Assembly (NCBI GenBank): GCA_013138965.1
Contig: WTBT01000017.1
Location: forward strand, 62,001-126,000
Origin: Candidatus Aegiribacteria sp.
Lineage (GTDB): Bacteria; Fermentibacterota; Fermentibacteria; Fermentibacterales; JCC-6
DNA length: 64,000 nt
Direction of reading: 5' to 3'
Shown here: positions 1 through 9,624 of the stretch, one piece after another
Position numbering within the stretch: the stretch's first letter is position 1
Layout: each line of letters begins with the position of its first letter
Notes under the pieces: model-generated
Told to the model about the DNA's origin: nothing
Databases searched by the model: none
The model's input: the letters and a program-made list of their open reading frames with translations, nothing else
Made by a program: the position numbers and the translations under genes

Positions 1-3000
1 ACCTGTCTGATAACGCCAGTCGGGAATGAATTCCATATCCCTGTACTCACTGCCTTCAGTTTCCGAATATGTGATGTTCGGATCATTGATCATGTTTGCC
101 CAGCGCTCAAGCTTCATCAGGAACCACCTGGGGCTTCCCGGTTCAGCCTCCTCGTCCAGCCTTTCATCCCGCAGTTTCGCAAGGCTTCTTATGGTATGCA
201 CAAGCCCGATTCTGACATTAACCCGTTTGGTGGCGGAAATCGAATATCCGGGCAACCCCAGCGAATCGACGCCTGAGATAGTATGCGGAGCAAGCCTGGA
301 TTGACCGTAGTGGGAATCAAAGGAGAATCTGGGATTCAGATAGTCAAACAGATTTATATCCTGGGAAATACTGATATTCTGATTCCTTGATATCTCCCTC
401 CCGACGTTCACGCCCAGGTTCCCCTCCCAGGGGAACAGCAGATCCCGCGAAAGTCCCAGGGAACCACTGGCGGATAGTCCCTTCCAGAGGTTGAATGTAA
501 TCGACCCGCTGGATGACAGTGTTCTTAAAATCGTTGCTCTGGTCTGTACAGTATCGTCACTGACAAAGCTCCATCTCGTATTCCAGTTGTTTCTTCTTGA
601 TAAGGACCAGCTCAGCCGAGTCGGCCTTATTCTGAAGAATTCAATGACAGGCAGGGTGAACAGATGCATCCTTCCGGTACTGATGTCATACGAAAGTGAA
701 GCCTCGGCTGCACTGGAAGTATCCCTGGTTGAAGGTGTCATGCCGTAACCACGCGTATATGTATGCAGAAACCTGAAAGGATCTATAAAGTACCTTCCCG
801 GCAATGATTCGGCATTGCTGTTCTTTCGGAGCTGGAAACCGGTGCTCCAGCTTCTGTTCTGCCTTCGCTCATTCCATGATTCGGAATCGTTGAGGCGGTA
901 ATCGGAGCCGGATTGAAATACAGGTTTGGAAATGTTCAGCGACCATGCGAAATTCGCCGGAGCGTAGAGTGACCAGAGAGGGGGGGTAAATCGATTCAGG
1001 TACATGGTCGCTCCGGCGCTATAGGTGATCTGCGTATATCCCTGCCCGGACCTGCTCCCCAGCCCGTGAAAATCGGAATCTATCTCCCTGTAATCACCCC
1101 TCAGGGATAGAAGATCGGCTATATCGATACCAGCGGTTATTCTATGCGCCGTCCCCGAATTACTCCATGGCTGGTCAAGCGTAATATCATCAACCCATAC
1201 CGTGGTGTTCAATGGAGTAAACGAGTTGTTACGCAGGCCAAGGCTCATCTCCATGATTCTGGCAAAATTCGGGGAACCCCGTACAGCCAGCTCCCCCTCC
1301 GTGATATACTCGAGCTCTGATTCATCCTTCCTTGCCTTCAAATCCACAAGATCATCAAGGGTTACCTCTACTATCTGCCAGCCGGGCTCGATGCCGACTC
1401 CTATCTCGTAGTAATTGAGGCTGTCGGTCCCCAGCCTGTAAACCAGCTCCGAATCGAACTGTTCTTCTCCGTGTACCAGGAATCGTATCTGCTTGTATCC
1501 GGTATAATCCTCCCCGCTGTAAAAACTCTGTGTTGCCAGGCCGTAATGTCCGCCGGCTATGTTCTCAGCTGCAAGAGAGAGTGACCGCTCAAGCCGCGGG
1601 TCGCCGTACTCATCCTCTCCCGGATCAACACCGGGAGGTGGATTGTTGGCGTACTCGGGATTATCTTTATTGTTGACTGTGGAAATGTACATTTTTTCCG
1701 AAGGAGATACAGGTGTACCTGTTGTATCATCATGGAAAACACCTAACTCTTCCCACCTGTTGCCCACAATCTCAAGATCATATATCTGTACAGTATCAGC
1801 ACTTGTAAAATTATCTATCCAGAGCCTTGCAAAGCTGATCTTTTCCCATGTTGGCGTTCCTGTCAGGAATCCGGGAACAGAAACCACTGTTGTGTCAGCC
1901 AGCGGAATCTCAATGAGCATCCATCCATTTTCATTAGGACCGGATATTATGTAATCCGAATTATCTACAGGTATGTTGATCCGGAAGAAGGAATTGGAGC
2001 GGTCCAGCACACCGTTTCTGTTAAGATCCTCCGTATCGAGCAGTCCGTTGCCCTGTGTACCGTTTATTCTGTCGTATCTTACGGATGGAGGATCGTTCCC
2101 GTTGTAATAGTAATTGTCCAGGTTCGGATCGCCTCCCTCGGGGGGGTTCTCCGCATCATCCCAGAGAATATCCAGGCCTGTATCTTCATTGTAATCCTGA
2201 GAGATATCCACTTCCCCGTTCTGGTTCAGATCCTCCGTATCAAGTTCCCCATTGGCCCTTCTGACAAGCTCTCCGGCTGTCCTTTCAAGCCAGTAGGAAT
2301 CCTCGTCGATTCGCTCTCCGAGATCGAGACAGATATTGGCATTCGCGGCGGTTCCCGTAACTCTGATATACATCCTCAGATAAGTCTTTGTGGAAAAATC
2401 CAGCCCGTACTTGTCAATGCACCTCATGACCCCGCCCCATGAAGCACTGCTGTTCTCTTCCGGCTGGAAATAAAGTTCCAGCACATTGTTTACATAATTA
2501 TCCTCCTGTCTGCCTGTAACGTTTGGAACGATGTCTTCAAGTTTCCATCTTCTATAGGTATTGTACCACCGGATCTCTCCCACAGGATTGTAGTGAGAAG
2601 CAAAAGGCTCGGGAGTACTTGACAGGTGCCATGCGGCTCTGCTCTGCCCTACGGGAAAGGCCGTTTCAGTGCCCTCCATATCATCGACATAGGCTTTACC
2701 ATCCACATTCGGGTTGGGAAAACTCATGGCTATTTCACCGGAAACGGTCGCGCTGCTTCGGGCTTCAGTGTTTATCCCGGGAATAATGTTCGCGAAATCA
2801 GTAAGAAATACCGGTTTTGCTTCGAAGTGCGCGTCAATATCGGCAACCAGGGTCCTGGTGGATTCCTCTCCAACCTTCGGCCTGTCTCCGGGTGTGCTTG
2901 CGCTCTCGAACATTACAGTGGCCCCCAGCCATGAATCTGCTCCGATCTCGTATACAGCCCTTGTTCCAATAAGTGTCTTCTTCTGCGCGGCGAAAAGAGG

Positions 3001-4803
3001 AAGGTACTCGAATGTAACGCGCACGGTGTTACTGGGATTCTGGGCATCCTCGGCGGCTTCTCCCATCAGTGTGAGCAGTCCGATTTCATATATAATCGTG
3101 TAGTCAACGTTCTTGACAAGGGTTCTTGTTTCTCCGGCCACTGTAAGGGTTACATTTTCACTGCCGGGTATTATCCCCATACGTCCCAGCGAATACGTGG
3201 TTGAAGCCGCCCTGTAACTTACCTCAATGAAGTACTTGCTCTGTACGGGAAGGGGATTGTTCTCTTCGTATACAGCCGGGTTCGTAACATCCAGGATGGA
3301 ATCGGTAAAAGGTCTGACCTGTGGAAACACGAGGAAACCGTTATCCCAGTCAACGGCGTTTTCTTCATCGGCAAGAGAACCATCACCGTTGGTGTCAAGC
3401 CCGAGGAGTTCTATGAAAGGGACTCCACCCTGCGTCTGGATAGGATCCTCACCTGACCTGTTCAGATAGATGTTGCAGTTGAAGCTCTCCTGAACGATGT
3501 TGTTAGCTCCGAGGAAATACCTGTTCCGAAGTTCGTAATCCCAGGTTGAATAATTCGGCAGGGGGTTGCTCTGTTTTATCAGTTTCAGATTCCAGTCCGA
3601 ACCAGGAGTAGCATTACCGATGGTGTCCCCCGCAGCGGTGACCATCCAGATGGCGATCATGTAATTTCTGTTGACAGGCCTGTTAAAACGGATGGTTGTG
3701 GCTGAATCAATCAGAACGTAGTCCAGATCAAGGCCAGGCAGAAGTTCATCCCAGTAACCGGTGCCCGTCTCACCCGTGCCTTCAATGAACCATGCCCCCT
3801 CAACCGCCCCGGTTTCCTGATTGTTGGTTCCATCAAGGTCATCCTGAAAAATCTTGATTGATGCAATCTGTGGCTGCTCCAGAGAATCGGGCGAGGTGTA
3901 GAAGAAGTAATTATCGGCCGGTCGTATATCGAGAATACTGTCTTCAACCATAGTAGCCTGACCGACAAATTCCGAGGATTCGGTAGACCCGGATTCACGG
4001 CTTGCTATGGTGGTGAATTCAACGGGACCAACTTGAGCCACTATCTTGGCTCCGAAAAGCCCCTGATGAGGTATGTTGTATGAGACGAATTCAGGCCCGG
4101 TAATAGAAAGGCTGATATCACCCATCTCGATGCTCTGTATTATCTCATCCTCGTATCCTTCGTAACGCAGGCTGATGCTGCTCTGAGGGCCGAAGCTTCT
4201 CTGGCTGTCATGGTTTACATTTACATGTACCTTTTCACCGATCGTTCCATCCAGCTGGACCCTCAATTCCTGTTCCATCTTGAGATCCGGGAAGAGAGAC
4301 TGGCTCTGCCCCTCAGTTTCTACGGCATTCGGTCTGTAATGACTTATTCCAGACAGGGTGATCTTCTGGTAACCGCTGATATCTATCTGCCCGCCTTCAC
4401 CTATCGCGCCCGCCAGTATCGGCGGCATGTCCAGGGGCAGGTAGATTGTGGGTATGAGAGAGCCCTCGTCCCTTGATCTACGCAGGCAATTGTTGCTGTT
4501 CATGGTGATCCAGCTGTCCCGCAGAGTCCACTCCATTGACCGTCGGTTCAGCACATATATGGGAAAACAACCCGATGTGGAAACAGGAATGGATCTATAG
4601 AACAATCGCCAGCAGATGAAGCTCCTCCGCAGGGAATGCACCAGTTTCCAGGATACACCCGGATCAACGAGCAGATCGCTTGCGTATTCAGTTTCCCAGG
4701 GATAGGCGGGAATGAGCCTGGGAGTACGTACTCCGACGGCTCCGACAGCTGCATTCACAATTAACAGCGTGATCAATGGCAGAATTCCGATTTTTATTCT
4801 CAT
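1..4803 (-). CDS. sprA: SprA/Sov-like giant outer-membrane protein, 3' end beyond the window
   Basis: The reading frame is open from an ATG at 4803 wherever I translated it, down to position 1, which gives up to 1601 residues with no stop seen; the remainder lies outside the window. The N-terminus (MRIKIGILPLITLLIVNAAV) is a signal peptide. Around residues 165-260 there is the pattern SQSLFPDLKMEQELRVQLDG, then NVNHDSQ, GDISLSITGPEF and HQGLFGAK, which is the hallmark of the SprA N-terminal family. Further on are acidic NGxLDxxDLNxNGxxD loops (about 2100-2280) and WMLIEIPLAD-type strands. The last residues seen read IPDWRYQTG, like the start of the SprA C-terminal barrel. SprA is the type 9 secretion translocon in Bacteroidota, usually about 2400 residues, so roughly 800 may be missing here. 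It is divergent from lptF. Family assignment is firm; a secretion role in this organism is inference. Confidence 0.85.
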   Translation of the reverse strand, partial: MRIKIGILPLITLLIVNAAVGAVGVRTPRLIPAYPWETEYASDLLVDPGVSWKLVHSLRRSFICWRLFYRSIPVSTSGCFPIYVLNRRSMEWTLRDSWITMNSNNCLRRSRDEGSLIPTIYLPLDMPPILAGAIGEGGQIDISGYQKITLSGISHYRPNAVETEGQSQSLFPDLKMEQELRVQLDGTIGEKVHVNVNHDSQRSFGPQSSISLRYEGYEDEIIQSIEMGDISLSITGPEFVSYNIPHQGLFGAKIVAQVGPVEFTTIASRESGSTESSEFVGQATMVEDSILDIRPADNYFFYTSPDSLEQPQIASIKIFQDDLDGTNNQETGAVEGAWFIEGTGETGTGYWDELLPGLDLDYVLIDSATTIRFNRPVNRNYMIAIWMVTAAGDTIGNATPGSDWNLKLIKQSNPLPNYSTWDYELRNRYFLGANNIVQESFNCNIYLNRSGEDPIQTQGGVPFIELLGLDTNGDGSLADEENAVDWDNGFLVFPQVRPFTDSILDVTNPAVYEENNPLPVQSKYFIEVSYRAASTTYSLGRMGIIPGSENVTLTVAGETRTLVKNVDYTIIYEIGLLTLMGEAAEDAQNPSNTVRVTFEYLPLFAAQKKTLIGTRAVYEIGADSWLGATVMFESASTPGDRPKVGEESTRTLVADIDAHFEAKPVFLTDFANIIPGINTEARSSATVSGEIAMSFPNPNVDGKAYVDDMEGTETAFPVGQSRAAWHLSSTPEPFASHYNPVGEIRWYNTYRRWKLEDIVPNVTGRQEDNYVNNVLELYFQPEENSSASWGGVMRCIDKYGLDFSTKTYLRMYIRVTGTAANANICLDLGERIDEDSYWLERTAGELVRRANGELDTEDLNQNGEVDISQDYNEDTGLDILWDDAENPPEGGDPNLDNYYYNGNDPPSVRYDRINGTQGNGLLDTEDLNRNGVLDRSNSFFRINIPVDNSDYIISGPNENGWMLIEIPLADTTVVSVPGFLTGTPTWEKISFARLWIDNFTSADTVQIYDLEIVGNRWEELGVFHDDTTGTPVSPSEKMYISTVNNKDNPEYANNPPPGVDPGEDEYGDPRLERSLSLAAENIAGGHYGLATQSFYSGEDYTGYKQIRFLVHGEEQFDSELVYRLGTDSLNYYEIGVGIEPGWQIVEVTLDDLVDLKARKDESELEYITEGELAVRGSPNFARIMEMSLGLRNNSFTPLNTTVWVDDITLDQPWSNSGTAHRITAGIDIADLLSLRGDYREIDSDFHGLGSRSGQGYTQITYSAGATMYLNRFTPPLWSLYAPANFAWSLNISKPVFQSGSDYRLNDSESWNERRQNRSWSTGFQLRKNSNAESLPGRYFIDPFRFLHTYTRGYGMTPSTRDTSSAAEASLSYDISTGRMHLFTLPVIEFFRIRPTRLSWSLSRRNNWNTRWSFVSDDTVQTRATILRTLSSSGSITFNLWKGLSASGSLGLSRDLLFPWEGNLGVNVGREISRNQNISISQDINLFDYLNPRFSFDSHYGQSRLAPHTISGVDSLGLPGYSISATKRVNVRIGLVHTIRSLAKLRDERLDEEAEPGSPRWFLMKLERWANMINDPNITYSETEGSEYRDMEFIPDWRYQTG

Positions 4804-4847
4804 ATGCAGATTCTAGTCTCCCGCTTACTCATGGTTCCCGATACAAG

Positions 4848-4876
4848 TGGAAAGAAAACACGATACAGGGTATAAT
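4848..4876 (+). promoter_or_regulatory. candidate sigma-70 promoter of lptF-lptG
   Basis: A perfect TATAAT lies at 4871-4876, with TGGAAA (4 of 6 matches to TTGACA) 17 bases upstream at 4848-4853. It points at the lptF start 45 bases downstream. It sits in the 117-base gap shared with the divergent sprA-like gene. Confidence 0.45.
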
Positions 4877-4920
4877 TGTCATATTGTATGATATTACTGA
4901 AAGCCAATAATGAGAATTAA

Positions 4921-6333
4921 ATGAAAAAACTGCAACTTTACACTTTAAGAGAATTCATCGCGCCCTTTCTTCTTTCCTGCGGTATCTTCACTTTTGTGAT
5001 GCTGCTGGATAAATTGCTGGATCTGCTGGATATGATCGTAAGCAAGGGGGTGCCCGTAAGAACTGTCGTGGAGGTATTCCTGCTGCTGCTTCCCTCAATG
5101 GTGGCTGTGGTGATTCCAATGGGAGTCCTGGCCGGAGTGCTCATGGCGGTGGGCAGGATGGAATCCGACCTTGAAGTAACCGCGATGAAATCTTCAGGCA
5201 TAAGTATCTTCATGCTTATAAAACCGCTCATGCTGGCAGCTGTCATCCTGACGGCAACCATGGTTCTCTTCAATAATTACGTTCTGCCTGATGCGAATCA
5301 CATGGCCAAGAACCTCCTCCTGGACATCGGTACAATGCGTCCCGCCGCAAAGATCATACCGGGAATGTTCGTAGAGGATATTGAAAACTACAGGATAATC
5401 GTGGATGAGAAGGACGATTTGACCGGAGAGCTTGAAAACGTCGTCATACATGAACGGGTTCCCGGTATGCCAGGGAGAACTATTACCGCTTTCAAGGGAA
5501 GAATGGAACCTGTTTCGGCCAATCGTTTCCGCCTTGTTCTTACCGACGGCCAGATGCATGAACTGACGGAAACCGGTGAGTACAGGAAACTGGATTTCAT
5601 GGTGTATACGGTTGAGATAGTCCGATCCGAGGAACTGGTCAGGCAGGACAGGGATAACCGGGGAGACAGGGAACTTTCCGCAGGCCAGATGAGAGCACTC
5701 GTTGATTCTCTTGAAAAACAGGTTGAAATGTTTGAGGATTCACTGGTCAGCAGCGGAAGCAGCCCCCTTCTTGCCCTGATCAATGATTCAACGATCTCCG
5801 CGGGAAGAACTGCTTTCCCGCCTCCCGATAGCGTTGATGCACGAACATGGTTCAATCTCTCAAGGAATTTCCTGGCGCAGCATTCCGGCGACCTTCGAAT
5901 TCTGGCAGATCGCAAGGCTTCATTGCAGCGAAGCATAAGCCGTTACAGGGTCGAAATACAGAAGAAGTACTCCATTCCATTCGCATGTATAGTATTCGTA
6001 CTTCTCGGTATCCCGCTTGGGCTGTCGACCAGGAAAGGCAGTGCCGGTATTGCCCTCGGTGTAAGCCTGCTGGTGATTCTTGCATATTACCTCTTCCTTA
6101 TTGCCGGGGAACAGCTTGCGGACAGAAGAATGATGCCCGCATTCCTCTCGATGTGGCTTCCGAATATCATACTTGGCGCCTTTGGAGCAGTACTCACCAT
6201 AAGGAGTCTGCATGAAGGCAATCCTCTGCCTCTGGGCAGATTGTTCGCAGCTTCCAGGTCTTTCTTCAGAAGATTCCGCGAAAGACATGATCCGGGTACT
6301 GCCGGCATTTCACGAAAAAGCGGCTCTGTATGA
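4921..6333 (+). CDS. lptF: LptF-type permease of the LPS export ABC transporter
   Basis: Inner-membrane half of the LptB2FG transporter, which extracts lipopolysaccharide from the inner membrane and passes it to LptC/LptA. The 470-residue protein has the YjgP/YjgQ plan: an N-terminal amphipathic stretch (MKKLQLYTLREFIAPF), three membrane helices by about residue 120 with the conserved GRMESDLEVTAMKSSGIS coupling segment, a long periplasmic domain (about 130-340), and three C-terminal helices from about 350. The periplasmic part carries an acidic, serine-rich insert near residues 245-330, which makes it longer than the E. coli protein (about 366). It is coupled to lptG by an ATGA overlap. LptF rather than LptG is assigned from gene order and the longer size, so the two symbols could be swapped. 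Confidence 0.9.
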   Translation: MKKLQLYTLREFIAPFLLSCGIFTFVMLLDKLLDLLDMIVSKGVPVRTVVEVFLLLLPSMVAVVIPMGVLAGVLMAVGRMESDLEVTAMKSSGISIFMLIKPLMLAAVILTATMVLFNNYVLPDANHMAKNLLLDIGTMRPAAKIIPGMFVEDIENYRIIVDEKDDLTGELENVVIHERVPGMPGRTITAFKGRMEPVSANRFRLVLTDGQMHELTETGEYRKLDFMVYTVEIVRSEELVRQDRDNRGDRELSAGQMRALVDSLEKQVEMFEDSLVSSGSSPLLALINDSTISAGRTAFPPPDSVDARTWFNLSRNFLAQHSGDLRILADRKASLQRSISRYRVEIQKKYSIPFACIVFVLLGIPLGLSTRKGSAGIALGVSLLVILAYYLFLIAGEQLADRRMMPAFLSMWLPNIILGAFGAVLTIRSLHEGNPLPLGRLFAASRSFFRRFRERHDPGTAGISRKSGSV

Positions 6334-7421
6334 TTGTCAGAAAACTGGATACTTATCTTGCCTTGAGGTTCGTGAAGATGATACTCGTAGCCGTTACATC
6401 ATTCGTAGTGATCTTCGTAAGCGTCGATGCATTCGATCATTTCACCAGATGGGTTGACAAGGATGTATCAGTTGGCGCCTTTCTGACATACTACTTCTAC
6501 GGGCTGCCCTACATCATCGTGCTGGTACTGCCTATAGCCGTTCTCCTGAGCTCGCTGTTCCTGATTTCATCCCTTTCCAGAAGGAACGAGCTGGTTGCAA
6601 TGAGGGCTGCGGGAATAAGCATACCCAGAATCTTCCTGCCGCTGCTTATCGTCGGGGGACTCACATCAGTCTTTGAGCTTGGTGTGGGTGACTTCATAGT
6701 AGCCAACGCCACATACCAGCAGACACAGGTGAAAAGGGTAGAAATAGACAGACAGGAACCTATCAACTATTCTAGAAGAAGTAATTTTGCCCACAGGTCA
6801 CCGGACGGATCAATACTGGATATCGGTTTTTTCAACGGCCAGACCGAAATAATGGACAATGTAACTATAGAGTGGTTCGATGACAGCAGCAGGGTTACCC
6901 GTAGGCTTGATATGGACAGAATGGTATGGCTCGATTCATCATGGACAGGTATAGGTATCACTGACAGAATATTCGGACCATCCGGAGCACTCATTTTCTC
7001 AACTGCTGATACACTGCCCATCCCTGAGGTAACCGAAACACCTGAAAGTTTCGGATCAAGGCAGAAAGCGCCAGGGGAAATGAACTTCATCGAACTCAGG
7101 AACTATATTGCAAGCGTTGATAACGCTGGGGGTGACTCAAGGGGAGACATGGTCGAATTCTATCTGAAGTTCTTCTTCCCCCTCTCAAATCTGATCATGG
7201 TCTTTGTCGGAGCTCCGCTGGCCCTCAGAAATCCGAGAAGCGGTAAATCGTCAAGTATCGGGCTGGCGATACTCCTTGCTTTCATCTTTTTCTCCCTTCT
7301 GCGGCTCGGTCAGACCCTTGGGCATAAGGGAGCCCTCCCCCCTCTTCTTGCGGCAAGCATAGCCGATATCGTCTATATCTCCCTGGGCGTATTCCTTCTA
7401 TCAAGAGCATCAAAAGCTTGA
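6330..7421 (+). CDS. lptG: LptG-type permease of the LPS export ABC transporter
   Basis: Second membrane subunit of the LPS exporter, 363 residues, close to the family's usual length. Membrane helices are visible at about residues 12-35, 50-80 and 95-120, followed by a periplasmic domain and three helices from about residue 275. The coupling segment LSRRNELVAMRAAGISIPR is intact, and the C-terminal helix contains LGHKGALPPLLAA. The start codon overlaps the lptF stop (ATGA), so the pair should be translated together. The ATPase LptB and the periplasmic Lpt proteins are not in this window. Confidence 0.9.
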   Translation: MIVRKLDTYLALRFVKMILVAVTSFVVIFVSVDAFDHFTRWVDKDVSVGAFLTYYFYGLPYIIVLVLPIAVLLSSLFLISSLSRRNELVAMRAAGISIPRIFLPLLIVGGLTSVFELGVGDFIVANATYQQTQVKRVEIDRQEPINYSRRSNFAHRSPDGSILDIGFFNGQTEIMDNVTIEWFDDSSRVTRRLDMDRMVWLDSSWTGIGITDRIFGPSGALIFSTADTLPIPEVTETPESFGSRQKAPGEMNFIELRNYIASVDNAGGDSRGDMVEFYLKFFFPLSNLIMVFVGAPLALRNPRSGKSSSIGLAILLAFIFFSLLRLGQTLGHKGALPPLLAASIADIVYISLGVFLLSRASKA

Positions 7422-7444
7422 GAGTGTTTCAGTGGGTGACTGCA

Positions 7445-8170
7445 CTAAAAGCTGCCGGAAACCACCCTGAATCTTCCGTCGGAGCCCTCGAAGCCCGGTC
7501 TTACTGAATGCAGCACAACAAGGAGGGAATTATGCTCCGTCGGATTACTGTACACGGCGGCAATACCGTAGCCGAAGTTCATTCTGTGCAGTTCCGGAAG
7601 GGTGTCTTCAGTGAAGAGAAGATGTTTCTCTCCTTTCTCGATAATGCCGAGTACGGGAGTTACGGGAGAGGGAAACCAGTCCGGATAGTCCTGCTCACAG
7701 TTCACCGGAAGAGTTGTGAGCACCAGAATAAGCTCACCGCTGTTGTAGTTGGGTGTGAAGTATTCAAGGCAGAAAGTAACGGTGTCTCCTCTGACGCCAA
7801 GATCGGTCACTGGATGATAGATCAGCGGATCACCGGTATTCCCCGGAATAATTCTGAACTCCCTGCAGAGATCGTCTATTCTGACGTTAATGGAATCCAT
7901 ATCCGCTCTCTCGGGTAATTCATCTACATATTCATCCCATACATGACAGAAACCATCCTCCGGCAGAGAGGAGTTCGTCTTCAGTATCTCAAACTGAATC
8001 CATTGGAAACCGCTGCCGTCCTGGATGCCGCCCATTTCCCAGGCGGCATACGCTCCATCCTCGGAGAACCCGTGCAGACGGAACCATGCCTGGTCTTCTG
8101 AAAGAACAGGCGCAGAGATCAGCAACAGACAACACACAGGTAATCCTGCCATCATCTCCTTCAAGTTCAT
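7445..8170 (-). CDS. secreted DUF2259-like protein
   Basis: A 241-residue exported protein of unknown function. I chose the ATG at 8170 because GAGAGGTG lies six bases upstream; a GTG nine bases earlier is possible. The N-terminus (MNLKEMMAGLPVCCLLLISAPVLSE) is a signal peptide. The segment AWFRLHGFSEDGAYAAWEMG followed by IQDGSGFQWIQFEIL resembles the start of DUF2259 predicted secreted proteins, which share a GFSxDGxYxAFE...DGSGFPY pattern. The C-terminal half has alternating hydrophobic strands and the segment HSVRPGFEGSDGRFRVVSG. It is convergent with lptG (23-base gap). Family membership is my reading of a short motif; the biochemical role is unknown. Confidence 0.6.
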   Translation of the reverse strand: MNLKEMMAGLPVCCLLLISAPVLSEDQAWFRLHGFSEDGAYAAWEMGGIQDGSGFQWIQFEILKTNSSLPEDGFCHVWDEYVDELPERADMDSINVRIDDLCREFRIIPGNTGDPLIYHPVTDLGVRGDTVTFCLEYFTPNYNSGELILVLTTLPVNCEQDYPDWFPSPVTPVLGIIEKGEKHLLFTEDTLPELHRMNFGYGIAAVYSNPTEHNSLLVVLHSVRPGFEGSDGRFRVVSGSF

Positions 8171-8429
8171 AATGAACACCTCTCTATTTCTTCTTCGTGG
8201 TTTTCTTCTTCGGACAATGCTGTCCGAAACGACCCGGATTCAGGCATCGTCTGCTGACATGCCTATCCCATAACATATCTATTAAGTCTCCGAGAACGTC
8301 GATTCAGCTTAACCTTCTTTCCGAATCAGACACTTGCAAATCACCTTTCACAGGATGCATATTCATGTCTGTTCCAGAAGAGCATAATTTTTCATTTATC
8401 ACAGCAATACTTTAACCAGGGAGATAGAA

Positions 8430-9512
8430 ATGCCCGAACGTGTATACAACTTTTTCGCTGGACCGGCCACTCTTCCGTACGATGTAGTGAAGGAAGCAGC
8501 AAAAGGTGTCGTGAACTTCGACAACATGGGAATGTCCGTAATGGAGATATCTCACCGCTCCGCACAGTTCGACCGGATGTTCTGTGAAACACAGAAGAAC
8601 ATGCTTGAGATCATGGGGCTTTCGGAGGACGATTATGCAGTGCTTTTCCTTGGCGGCGGGGCCAGCACTCAGTTCTGCGCACTTCCCTTCAACTTCCTCA
8701 AGGACTCCATGACTGCCGATTACGTTGTTACAGGAGGATGGTCAAAGAAAGCGGTCAAAGAAGCAAAATTCTTCGGTGACGTGAATATTGCCGCCAGTAG
8801 CGAGGACTCCAATTTCAATTTCATTCCAAAGGAGTATAACCTTACTCCTGGAGCGGCATACGTACACACCACAAGCAACAACACACTGGTGGGGACTCAG
8901 ATAAAAGACTTCCCTGAAACAGGTGATGTCCCGCTGGTCAGCGACATGTCATCTGATTTCCTGTCCAGGAAGCTTGATTTCGCTAAATTCTCCCTCATTT
9001 ACGGCGGAGCCCAGAAGAATATCGGGCCCTCGGGTGTTGCTGCAGTAATCATCAGACGCTCCTGGGTTGAGCAGGCACGCAAGGAAGTTCCCACAATGCT
9101 TTCATACGCAACCCATCTGGGTAAGAATTCTCTTTTTAATACTCCTCCCTCCTTCCCTGTCTACGTTGTGGGTCTTGTGATGAAATGGATCCTTGAACAG
9201 GGTGGAATCAGTGCTGTTGAGGCGGCAAACGTGAAAAAAGCCGGCCTCCTCTACTCCTACATGGATGATAGCAATGACTTCTACAGGGGTACCGCGGAAA
9301 AGGACAGCAGGTCTTTAATGAACGTAACGTTCCGCCTTCCATCCGAGGAGCTGGAGAAGAAGTTCATAGTTGAAGGTGCCGAGAACGATCTCTTTGGATT
9401 GAAAGGGCACAGATCCGTTGGCGGATGCAGAGCCTCGATCTACAATGCCATGCCCTATGAGGGTGTTGAAGCTCTCGTTGAATTCATGAAGAAATTCAAG
9501 GCTGCTAACTAA
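8430..9512 (+). CDS. serC: phosphoserine aminotransferase
   Basis: PLP-dependent enzyme of serine synthesis that converts 3-phosphohydroxypyruvate and glutamate to phosphoserine and 2-oxoglutarate; it usually also serves pyridoxal phosphate synthesis. The 360-residue length is typical. The N-terminus YNFFAGPATLPYDVV, the phosphate-binding FLGGGASTQF (about residue 73), and YGGAQKNIGPSG with the PLP lysine at about residue 196 are all intact. The C-terminus has GHRSVGGCRASIYNAMP. A ribosome site AGGGAGA precedes the ATG. The 259-base region upstream (8171-8429) holds no other gene. serA and serB are not in the window; a divergent serine hydroxymethyltransferase is at 35473. Confidence 0.95.
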   Translation: MPERVYNFFAGPATLPYDVVKEAAKGVVNFDNMGMSVMEISHRSAQFDRMFCETQKNMLEIMGLSEDDYAVLFLGGGASTQFCALPFNFLKDSMTADYVVTGGWSKKAVKEAKFFGDVNIAASSEDSNFNFIPKEYNLTPGAAYVHTTSNNTLVGTQIKDFPETGDVPLVSDMSSDFLSRKLDFAKFSLIYGGAQKNIGPSGVAAVIIRRSWVEQARKEVPTMLSYATHLGKNSLFNTPPSFPVYVVGLVMKWILEQGGISAVEAANVKKAGLLYSYMDDSNDFYRGTAEKDSRSLMNVTFRLPSEELEKKFIVEGAENDLFGLKGHRSVGGCRASIYNAMPYEGVEALVEFMKKFKAAN

Positions 9513-9520
9513 GAATTAAA

Positions 9521-9624
9521 TAGGGACGGAGGGATTTTATTTGCTATTGTGAAATAATATGACCGTTCCGCAGATCTCAAATACATATTATTTGTGTTTT
9601 GCAAATAAATAACCTCCGTCCCTA
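9521..9624. repeat. 104-bp REP-like palindrome at the serC/ligA junction
   Basis: The arms 9521-9561 and 9584-9624 (41 bases each) are inverted copies of each other with about 32 matching positions, separated by a 22-base loop. The outer 12 bases, TAGGGACGGAGG, match perfectly. Such ends are typical of repeats mobilised by REP-associated Y1 transposases. The right arm runs into ligA, so it encodes the last residues and the stop codon of that gene. As a large hairpin between convergent genes it could also stop transcription from both sides. Confidence 0.75.

Noticed and set aside
7508-7918. 136-codon plus-strand frame opposite the DUF2259-like gene.
   Set aside because: It lies wholly opposite a gene with signal peptide and ribosome site, and shows no protein motif of its own.
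8211-8226. Perfect palindrome CGGACA-ATGC-TGTCCG, using the same hexamer as the ends of the 161-bp repeat.
   Set aside because: The surrounding bases do not match the repeat copies, so I see no third copy; it could be a small operator or hairpin.
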